Positions 54,301 through 64,000 of a DNA stretch of 64,000 bases are shown here, in pieces (within the stretch, counting starts at the first letter, position 1; each line of letters begins with the position of its first letter). Position numbers and translations under genes: made by a program. The DNA is from Hymenolepis diminuta (lineage: Eukaryota > Platyhelminthes > Cestoda > Cyclophyllidea > Hymenolepididae). The notes under the pieces were generated by a model. That model was not told the DNA's origin and made no database searches. It worked only from the letters and a program-made list of their open reading frames with translations. The DNA lies in NCBI GenBank assembly GCA_900708905.1, contig CAADRB010000031.1, forward strand, positions 3,097,220 through 3,161,219. Direction: 5' to 3'.

Positions 54301-57123
54301 CAAATTTGAAAATCCGGCATTTGGTCATTTAATCAAAGAAGTAAAAGCAAACCTCCCGATAAAATATTCCTCTGTGCCCTTTGCACAAAAAAGTAAATTT
54401 TTTGCTATTTTCGATTTTGGCAATGTTTAAAAGCTTTTTCTTAAAGACCTATTAGTAACTAATGATTTCATTTTCGGGAATTATCTTGCCCGGTGCACAA
54501 TAATGCATTTCTTTGACTGTATTCAATACAGGTTCTAAGTACTTTACCTAATTAAGCGTTAAGAAAAGGTTTTTGGAGTTTTACCTTAGGCTATTTTGTT
54601 ATTTAGGAGAGACACTCTTTCGGAATGCAATCTGTTACTTGGCTTTATTTTTGAGAAATTTATTTTCTAATAAATCAAAAATGGGTGAAATTTTACATTT
54701 TTATATCAAAATATGGGAAATAGATAAAAAATGAATTAATACTTGGGCTTTAGAAGCTAACACGAGAAAGAATAAGCCTATCAATTGACAATGCCGTGAA
54801 ATCTGAAATGGGAACACGGAGGAAGAAGTCGATACCAATAGGAATCAAAAATTTGAAAAACATTAATAAAAATATTCAGATAAAATTTAATTGTGCGTAA
54901 GAAATGATCGATTGATGGAGCACAATTTCATCCTCAAGCTTAAATATTAAACATATCTGCAGGATGACAAAATGATCATAAAGAAAACCGACATTTCCTT
55001 CCTTGTAACTTATAGTAAATTAATGAATGAGAGGAATCTCAAACTCTGCTGATCGAATTTCCCTTTTAGTTGTTCCGTAAATGGAACTTCATATCCTTCT
55101 TTCCAGTTATCCGGTTGTATAAGATGTAATTATTTTATAAATGAATGAAGTGTAACATTTTGTGATGTACAAAAATACATTGATATCGATATTGCTATTT
55201 TTATGGGAAATTATAAGATAAAGTTCTTAAATATTCAAATTTAACATCACCTTATTCGGTTGAAGTCTCTTCAAAAATACCAGGCGATGCTGTTTTTTGG
55301 TCACAGCGCTTTCTATTAACTTAAATAAGAGAGAGATTACATGTGCTACTACAGGTGAATGAAATCATCCAGCGCCGGAATGAAACTGAAATTGGCAATT
55401 AATGTGGCGGTTTATCAAAACATTTTGGAGCGAACAAAGGATAGTAAAGAAACCATGAGAACATTATGTTAGAAAGCACATCCTAATGACAGACAGCATT
55501 TGTTTGTGCATATTTCCTTTTACATTTGTGGAAAGGAATAAGTAATCGGATGTCCGCGCTTCATTTACCAATTCGCATTTTTGGAAAGCAAATAATAAAC
55601 TTTTTGTCTTTGAAAATATTGATTTACTTCAGGGATAAATGTTATTTTGAGAACTCAGACCTCCGCATTGATTTAAATAAAATGTCACTGTGTGAATAAT
55701 ATATTAAAGAAAATAATAATGCCTGTATTCAAGTCCATCTTAATTAGGTGGAATATTTTTCCCTTTTCTTTCAATTAACACTTAATTAATAGGTATCATT
55801 AAGCGCTCTTCCTTATTTACCTTAAGATAATCAGTATTTCTTCATTGAAGTGCTGTTTTATTTTTATATGAATGCTACTTTGGATGACCGACTCATTCGA
55901 AGAAGTCGGAATAAAAATATATGAAAACTCTTTAAGGATATAAGAGCCTCGGTTTCTAATGTTCTATTAATTCAACGAGAAATCCATATGGCTTAAAAGA
56001 AGAGTTAGTGCCCGTCTACCCTGATTAGACCACCTCAAATTTGACCTTACATTTGGGCAGTTGTGAAAAATCTGCTCAATTCGCTTACTATAAAGTTTTT
56101 ATTAAGTGATAAGTTTCCATGGAGAACAGAAAGGAAAGCTGCACAAAATCCTGGTCAAGGTCAATCGACAAGTCCCCACCCTAATGAAATGTGAACGAAA
56201 ACCGTAAAGACTAAAACTGTTAATTGTATTAGAATGTTTGCGAAAAAACTGTTTTTGCGCCATCGACAGGATCCCTTTTCCTCGGACGAAGTGATTAACA
56301 TGGACTTCCATTGTCTGATTTCCTTCTGTTTTGCATTTTATAAAAATAAGTCTGTGACCGTATATAATAAAGTATCATCCTTCTAATTGAAACTATTTTC
56401 AGTCTGAGCCCCTAGAAACTTTGCTTGAAAACAGCATATGTTCTTTAGGCCGAGAGGAAAATCATTATTCCTGAATTCCATGGACCAAATTTCCCTATGC
56501 ATTCCTCAACCTACGTTTGCCCGATCAGTATATTGTCTATTGTCCGTCTATAAAATATATAACTATATGTTATGTAACTATATAAGTTGTTATCTGATTT
56601 GTGTTAACCACAAATTTAGCTAGATTGTTATTCTATTTAACTTCAAACCCGTTAGAAGTTTAACCAGCTAATATTTTAAAGTTGGTCTGATCCATATGTA
56701 GGGATTCTTCTATTATCATATAAGTTAGAATTGTTTTTAAAAAAACCTAGTCATAAAACCGCAGAAATGCACAATCTTGCTCAAAATTGATATCTCGTGT
56801 CACTTAACCAAAGTATTATTAAAAAGAGATAATTTAATGGAATCATCTCAAATATCTGCAGTTCTTTAATAGCAAGTGGCACAGATCGCTCTCTAAGCTA
56901 TTTGAAACTATTTCTATATGATTTAAAATCAAAAATCTAATTTCATTTGCCAGTTCTCATAAAAATATCATGTTAGACCTCACCTTAAGTAAACTCACGG
57001 ACAGCTCTAGTAGGTCAAGATCAGGCATTTGCTTAAGTTTATATAGTGTCATTCTGTTATCTCGGGCCTTGGAAAATAATATAAAGAAGTGGTAAGACCA
57101 GATTGATTTTTCATTAAGCACTG

Positions 57124-57183
57124 GATATCGGTTGACAAGAATTAGATTAGTAATCCAGGGAACAATTCATGATGTTTGAATTA
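57124..57183 (+). repeat. Short dispersed repeat, copy 2
   Basis: Partner of 49331-49380 in the same orientation. The core includes AATCCAGGGAACAATTCATG. Both sit in otherwise unremarkable AT-rich DNA. Confidence 0.45.
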
Positions 57184-60105
57184 AGGAATGTAAACGACTC
57201 ATTAAGTAAATTCAAATGTCGAATGAAAGGAGGACCATTTTAATATCCTGACCTTATTATCAGCACTATTTTGATCCTCTTCATTTCATCTCCTATTCGA
57301 TTTTATTGTTGCCCAAATTAAGTTGACTGCCAGTGATGAAAGACTGTGACATTTTTGCCTTGCTGTGGTATACAACAATAAAAGAGTATGGAATATTTTC
57401 GGATATATTTATTTCGGAATATTTTCATATTAAACAAGGATGTTTAGTAAAGTTCAAATCGTATCTCCTATTCGATGTTTCATTAAATAAACTAGACAGT
57501 TCTTATTTATTTTGCAATATGTATTTTAAGGCAGTAAATATTTTGATTGCCTATTTGTAAACAATTATATAACAAAATTAGATGTTTACATCACGAGTAT
57601 TTAATACCATTTCGGCTTTCAAGGAATATTAATAATCGCAAATGAATGGACTGCCTTATACATTAAAAAATTATATTTGGCATTCAATTCAGACGGTGGA
57701 AAGAATCCTAAATACCTCATCTACCAAAATATCCCTTTGTCCACCACACTTAAATAAATAATTTTCCTTATATGTCCGAGTATATTTTTACTTTTGATTC
57801 TACATTAAATTCAATATGTAAGTTAATTTGAAAATTTTAATAAAAGATGACCATTTTTATGATCATATAACTATCATATTATTTTCGGGAAATTTTAAAT
57901 GAGATATTCTTATCGATTATTTATAGATTTAACTCATCTCCTACTACCTAAGAAAAATTGTACAAACAAAAATAAACTAAAAGAAATAATTTAGAAATAT
58001 TTGGATCGTCAAGAATAATACACGTCAAAAATTAATTAGTTCACTTTGCTATTACGATTTTTCCATTTTGCTCCCATTTCTCCTTCAGAATATTTTTATG
58101 CTCGTCTATTGATTCTTATATTGGATAAATACATAAATTTCCCCCAAAGCTTCTTATTCATTAAGGTAAGAGAAAAATTAGACAACTTTAAAAATAATTT
58201 CAAGAGAATTTCTTACCACGATTTTTCTAAATTATTCCCCAAATCAAATAAAAGGTCATTAAAAAGTTCAATTAAATTAAGTCTCAAAATTCGCAAAACT
58301 TTTGGGGGTGTTCATAATACTTGACACTTTATACTCTATCACCTCTCTGACCAGAGTTAACTCAGAGTGGTTAGTCATCATTTAAAATAAATTATATTGT
58401 TATTACAAAGTTCAGCTTATTAAAAGGCTATTGTGCTAAATTAAATTTGATCTTTTACGCTAAGAACCGCATAGTGAGGTGTCAAAATGCTCTAATACAA
58501 CCGCGGTAAAGTGAGGATGAACATGCTATTCCTGTATTCAAAACAGGAGAATATTTGGTCACTAGGGATCTCCAAAATTATACTTCTCAGGTGTAGGATT
58601 TGGTCAGGTCCAATGTTATGATTTGCCACAGTTGATCAGAGGGAAGATAGAGACTAAACAATACATGACTAGTTTTCTGGATGTGCTTAAGAATCTATTT
58701 ATATAACAGGTTTGGGTTTGGTTGAATTTCAAGTGATCAAAGAAGATATTATGTTTCATACTGAATATTATTGACTTCGCCATACCGTAATCTGTCATGG
58801 TTATGACGGGGAAGTACAACGGCTATGCCACTCCATCGATGTTGGATTTCGGAGTATTGCGTCTTCCAATCAATATTTAAACTGGTGCGGTCATGCCTTT
58901 TCATTTTTAATGGCTTAATTGTCATTTATATGTTTCTTTTAGAAAAAAAATTTAGACCAGATAATTTACTTGACTTTTTACCATATGCTCGAAAGATTAT
59001 GTATATTTAACATATTTATTACTAATAAAAAAATATGTTTTGAAAATAATTATTAGCAGTTTAAAGCAAATTATGAAATGTTTCTCCTCAAATTCAATCT
59101 AATAAGTTAGTCTTTATCCATGATTTATTTCAAATTTTTAATAAGTCAATTTTCACAATTTCCCCAGATGTGGAGGATAAAAAAATATTCACTAGCTTAT
59201 CAAATCTCCTCCATATTGAGGTAATTGGCTCTATAAAGCAAATTCAAATGATTGGCGTGCCAGGAAATTAGCTGAAGTTGAAATAATGGTTTGAAGCCAA
59301 AATTATTTTTCAATATCTTTGAAGGAAGAAATGGACGGGAAATTATTGAATAAAATTTTACCTTTATATTTAGGCAAACTTAATTTTAACAATATTAATA
59401 TGTGACTGACTTAAAAAACGTCCATTTTTCATTCAAATATAGAACAGATCTCCACATTTCCTCCCTTAATGGGTTTCCATTTTGCACACTCCGATTTTGC
59501 TTAGATGCACAAAACGGTGACCATTAACTTTAATAATTACTACAACTTTGTAGATTTCTATAGAACACATATGCTGACTCTTATTTCTGCACCTTCCAAT
59601 TTGTTGTTCATTAGACAAACAAAGATTACAAACAAGCGAATCCTTGCTCTTACAATCTTCGTTCCTCATTCTATTTCCCTCATTTGCTGCATCCAATACA
59701 CCCTTGGTCCGGTTTAATTCTTAGGTCTCTCATTTGAGAAAGGTTGATGTTTCCTACTGGCTTTTAGGGAGATCATTAGTATTGTAAGTGGCAGTCTTTA
59801 AATCTCACTCGTTAAGGCTCTTAAAGCAGCATTACTGACGAGATATGCACGAATTTAATGTTGTACTGATTAGTGTAATTATTGATTGGTTATTCTTGAT
59901 CAATTTCATTTCTTCAATTTCTTTCCGTAATCCATACCCTTGTTGCTTGTCAACGATTACTCATACAGCCTAAATCAGTAAGACAGCAGTAATATAAAAT
60001 CTATTATAAATTGTACTATTACTTCCATATTAACTAAAAAGTTGTAATCGTGAGAAGTAACTGAAGTCAGTGAACAGAAATTTTAGTAAATAATAAAACC
60101 CAAAG

Positions 60106-60278
60106 TGTCAAAAAGGTACCAATTTTGGAATCGGAATTGTACAATATCTTCTTTTTGGGTAGATCATGTTCAAAATTTTAAATTTCACGATTCATTCCAT
60201 GGAGTGTAACAAATCCAGGTTCACAATGTTCAGTGCTTATTGATTGTTTCTTAAATTAGAAAGGATCGGTCTTGCCAC
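60106..60278 (+). repeat. Dispersed repeat, copy 2
   Basis: Partner of 51163-51319 in the same orientation. The identical 17-mer lies at 60226-60242. Small insertions separate the conserved blocks, as expected of an old element family. Confidence 0.65.
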
Positions 60279-62144
60279 ATGAGCTCGGTTTTTCTTTCAA
60301 TGATTTAGAAGGCAAAATGTTCTTACAAGACTTCTAGAAGTCTACAGTCTTTAGAAAACAGAATAAAGATGGCTAAAATAGGCAGTTTAGCAAAATTTAG
60401 TATGCTCTGTCCATTCAAGATGGATACTACGCTTAATTCCTAACATATGCTACTTAAGAATACATGCAGCCATTCAGACATTTCGACATACTCCTGCACA
60501 TAATGTTGTTCAATAGCACATTCTTGAGCTAACTTGTCACTTAAGATTTGAGTTCAATTCTTATAAAAACATTGGATATAAACGTCTATGATTTACAGAT
60601 TTTAATCAAGTTAATTTGATCAACGTATATGATTAGCTCCAAATACGAATTTGTATTGCAACAGACAGAATTTGCATTGGACAGAAGAATACAACATGAT
60701 TGGTTTTGCCACATGGAAAAAGGCTGGAATATAATGATGTCCTTTTTGAAAGTAAGTTTATCTCTGGAGCTCATGTTACTATTTGTGACACTTTGCTCTT
60801 AACACCCTCAGGATATTTGAGAATCTCATTTCTGTTGGAGATTATTTTTCACGACAATCGGGGCAGTTGCACTAATCGGCATAAACAGAGATTCAAATTC
60901 CCTCGCATCTTCATCCTCACTTATTTAACAACCCACTCCTTACATTTTCGATGCCAGAAGAAACCTTGTATCTGAAATCGCATTAGCCACTCCCATCTTC
61001 ATTTATGTAAAGCATTTACTTGGCGTCAGCCAGGATTCACAACATTTTAATCACCTTTAACTTTTTCCGCATGGAGATCTCAACTCCATTCTTTGAAGTC
61101 CCAGCATTCTCTTGCCTATGCTATTTTTCTCAATCACCTCTGTGTGCATGTTAATCGAGGATAAACATAGCCACATATTGGGATGTATCGACAAATAGGC
61201 TTGGTGCACCACATGTATACCATTACAGGTATAGTTAGAGGAACTATAAATGGCACTTATGTTTATAACTTCAACCCACGACAAGACAAAATTGTAATTT
61301 TCCATCCTCAGAAAGCTGATGAAATTGGTTAACGATAAAGTTTAAATGGAGTAAAGGGTAGGGGGTTAAAAGATCTTGAGAATAAGGTGAGGGCTGCGGA
61401 AGAAACCTACTTTCGTTGATTTTCATTCAGGTTGTGCGTGAGTTACTCAATGTTGATTCAATGCTTTGCGTTTCAATGATGCACCTCAATGATGTAGAAT
61501 AGTGAGCAAACTATTGTCGACGATTTACAGTGTCTTCAAGTTCAATTCGGACTTCTAAAGGGCGAGAAAGAAGGGAAGAAAGATGGTAAGCCATGGGCAA
61601 GTAGATGAGACTGACATAATTCACTCAATTTCACTCAAGGTGAATTCTGCTTAAATGCGTGCGATGAAGGGTATTCATAATATAAAGGTTAGAGTGCTCC
61701 ATTTAGACTAGATGAGGCGAAGAAGACGAGTTTAAATAACCGTGATTTAAGTACTCTTCGAAAATGGCTGTGATCACACGACAACAATATCCAGTCTAGC
61801 CGAAGATTTGTATCTGTCGTCTTATCATGACTATATACGGGTCTACTGCAGATCAGTCAAATAGACAAGTCAGATTGTGTCACCGCCTCTCACTCCTTAT
61901 TATTTAAGAGTATCAAAAGTTTATGTCATTTTTATGCTTTCCAAATATTCAATAAAAGAGAGGTGAAAATACATTTCATTACATCAGTTAACAACAGCAG
62001 AATGTTACTATGCTTATCACCACGGACATGATAGTCATATCCTTCTATCAGAACGAATTAACAATCTCAATTCCAATCTACTTAAAAGCTCTCATTTAAT
62101 GCAGACCTAAATTTGGCTTTGGTTTCAGTAGATAAAGCAGAATA

Positions 62145-62493
62145 ATGGGGCAATCTAAGCAAAAAGACATTCATGTTTCAATAATTTCGACAATAAGACT
62201 ACATTGGTGGCCTGACCAAATTAGACTCGACATCCCCTACTTCACTGAGCCTATGACCTCACAAAGGCTAAGAGGATATAAACGCCTTTTCCGAGTGGGG
62301 AGATCAAGAGTGAAGGAGGACCGTGTGTATATTGGCCACTCGGAAGTGAATTAGGGGGAAAGCAGGAGGGAGTAGAAGGAGCACTTGGGAGGAGAATGGG
62401 GTCGTCAATACAGAGTGAGGACAACTGGGATTGTGAGAAATAGGCGAAACGAAGAACTACAAGAGGGTTCCCCGATTTCGCATTACTTTGAGA
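62145..62493 (+). other. Purine-rich open frame with two stops, no recognised product
   Basis: One phase reads 69 codons to a TAG at 62352, then continues for about 31 codons to another TAG and about 15 more to a stop near 62493. The peptide is basic (RLRGYKRLFRVGRSRVKEDR). A minus-strand frame of 114 codons overlaps it (62251-62595) and is Pro/Ser-rich. Both are probably consequences of the strong purine/pyrimidine asymmetry here. No domain is recognised. Confidence 0.15.
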
Positions 62494-62730
62494 GACAAAG
62501 AATGTCTGTGAGGCAGATACTAAAGCATCTCCTAATATTAGTATTTTTCTTCTATTAATCACTGCTTCTGAGTACATGTGCAGTGAAAAGTACAATTTAT
62601 TTGAAAGATAATGCCGAAATTGCTCCTATTATTAATGCCCTTGCAGATTTAGCCAAGAGATGAGGGATGCCAATCAGGCCCCTTGGAGCAAACTAATAGC
62701 AGCCCATTTTGCGTAGCTTTTCCCTCTTGC

Positions 62731-62769
62731 AGAGAAAGGAAAGAGAGAGAAGGAGAGAGGAGAAAAGGG
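62731..62769 (+). repeat. Polypurine (GA-rich) tract
   Basis: About 39 consecutive purines, mainly GA and GGA steps. It sits between the broken open frames of the right end and can form triplex-type structures. Confidence 0.8.
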
Positions 62770-63028
62770 CAGGAATAAATGTCCTATTCTAAATAGTAAC
62801 ATGTAATTAAATCCATCTCCTCCTTCCGGTTATTAAAGTGTGTATTAGAGGAAAGGGACTTGCAATACACCGTAAAATACACACAAATTGTAGGTTCTGT
62901 AGAAATGCGAATGTATTGAAAAATGGAGTTACGAACTGTTTAGGTTTTGCACAACTTCGAGTCCTCTTGTCGATCACTTAGAATGAGACACAGCAGCACA
63001 AACGAAAAGTAAAAGTAAGAGGAAGTGA

Positions 63029-63397
63029 TTGGAGGAGGAGGGGACACTGGTCGGAACGATGCTAAAGTCCACTCTAATAAGATGCAGAGAGTTGGGACAT
63101 CTTCACGCGGGTGCTAAACTTCACGCAGAGTTCGCCGAGAAAAAAGGTACAAATTGGAACACCAGTCCTAAGTGGAAGTTGTGTGTCAGAGAGAAATCAC
63201 AAGTGTGGACATTCGGTGACTCCTCGCACAGGAGAGTGAAATGACATGTCATTGACGGATCCATCATCACAAAGAGCAAAGACGATCCGCTGAATGGTGA
63301 ACTCCCTCGTTCAGTTGATGAGTGCTACAAGAAATGATCTGGAAAAGGAATGGCTGCTAAACAACATGAAATCATGCCAACCGCAGTTGCTATATGA
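63029..63397 (+). pseudogene. Broken open frame in the GC-richer right end
   Basis: A 123-codon stretch in one phase is interrupted only at 63242 and 63335, both TGA, and ends with another TGA at 63395. It includes GHLHAGAKLHAEFAEKKG, PKWKLCVREKSQVWTFGD and, after the first stop, HVIDGSIITKSKDDPLNG. The composition is hydrophilic and protein-like, but I recognise no domain. Two further open frames follow on the same strand (63536-63751 and 63802-63933). The local strand is purine-rich, which reduces stops by chance. It may be a decayed gene, a transposon fragment, or the 3' part of a multi-exon gene with short introns. Confidence 0.28.
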
Positions 63398-63535
63398 AGA
63401 AGTTGTTGATTATATAAGTCAAGCCAGATCAAACTGAAATTAGACTCCGTTCGCCCAATGATCCCGGAGTTCAGATGATACAAGTCTCACCTCCTTCCCT
63501 AATCGTCACTTCTACTAACCCCTATTTCTAGTTAA

Positions 63536-63933
63536 ACAAAGCTATTTTCCCCAATCCTGAGTGAGTGGCGTTGTAAATCTTTTAGTTTTCATAGGGAATC
63601 AATTACTGAAATGCAAGAGATTGTGAACTTGAAGGAGTTTTATAATGACACAACAGTGTCTGAAGGCGGTCATGTGATCGACAAGACTAAATCAAGCGTT
63701 CATCACATATATTTAGTTCTTCTATTACATTTGTGGTTTGAATTGAAATGAAATCGAGTTTGAGTGTTGGAAGGGGAGAAGTGTTTTTGCATCGATTTTG
63801 AGTCACGCCTGTTTTAAGTCATGAGTTCGATCACGATACTGTTGAAAATTTGACGGCAGTGAAAGAAGATGAGTTTAGGAGAAAAATTCGAATGATGTGG
63901 CCTATCTTGTCCTTACCACTCACACCTGATTAG
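63536..63933 (+). other. Two adjoining short open frames and AATAAA after the broken frame
   Basis: 63536-63751 is a 71-codon frame containing SITEMQEIVNLKEFYNDTT and GGHVIDKTK. 63802-63933 is a 43-codon frame in another phase containing EFDHDTVENLTAVKEDEF. An AATAAA lies at 63971-63976. The order resembles the end of a transcription unit, but frame changes and the lack of clear intron signals leave this unproven. Confidence 0.22.
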
Positions 63934-64000
63934 ACTCAAACGAAATGAAAATTTTAGTTAGTGAAATATGAATAAATAAATGAGACTGATAGTTCGAGGT

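Larger units (their letters stand above)
43874..62144. other. Long stretch without a supported gene
   Basis: Contains two dispersed-repeat pairs, several microsatellites and pyrimidine-rich patches at about 44290-44400, 46590-46680 and 47090-47230. Open frames of 60-100 codons occur on both strands but overlap one another and lack recognisable domains. The hydrophilic minus-strand frame at 52790-52975 is the most protein-like of these. Confidence 0.5.

Noticed and set aside
59466..59717. Overlapping frames on both strands, one with a Cys-x2-Cys cluster
   Set aside because: The mutually antisense frames have no conserved spacing of a known zinc finger.
62251..62595. 114-codon minus-strand frame, Pro/Ser-rich
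   Set aside because: It is the antisense of a purine-rich tract and looks like a composition artefact.

Overview
This window is AT-rich eukaryotic DNA with very low gene density. It holds one gene I can call with confidence: an uninterrupted 508-codon open frame on the minus strand at 27893-29419, encoding a rhodopsin-family (class A) G protein-coupled receptor of the FMRFamide/neuropeptide receptor type. The AT-rich, compact-repeat background and the style of the receptor suggest a flatworm, perhaps a tapeworm with an AT-rich genome such as a hymenolepidid. That assignment is inference from composition and receptor character, not proven by any marker gene here.

Layout. 1-6.2 kb is gene-free; it holds an 8-base assembly gap inside a G run and a pair of diverged direct repeats about 0.9 kb apart. 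6.2-11.1 kb contains short GC-richer islands, two of which carry short frames resembling pieces of a non-LTR reverse transcriptase, one on each strand; these are weak calls. 11.1-27.2 kb is AT-rich, with simple repeats and no supported gene. 27.2-29.6 kb is the receptor locus: the reading frame, a cluster of CCAAT boxes 100-200 bp upstream, and a possible distal poly(A) signal. 29.6-38.4 kb is again without supported genes. At 38.4-38.65 kb there is a cysteine-rich open frame ending in a good splice donor, possibly an exon of a secreted somatomedin-B-like protein. 40.3-43.9 kb contains two interrupted, protein-like frames that look like decayed genes or transposon pieces. Pyrimidine-rich islands on the plus strand cluster between 41.8 and 47.3 kb. 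44-62 kb is mostly featureless apart from microsatellites and two more diverged dispersed-repeat pairs. The last 2 kb is GC- and purine-richer, with several adjoining broken open frames and an AATAAA near the end. It may be a gene fragment or a decayed element.

The receptor would act alone at the plasma membrane of nerve or muscle cells, receiving a short amidated peptide and signalling through a G protein. No peptide precursor or other pathway partner is visible nearby. Nothing here forms an operon, CRISPR array, RNA gene or intact mobile element that I can support. Short ORFs of 60-100 codons occur throughout on both strands, and most look like chance open frames in AT-rich DNA.
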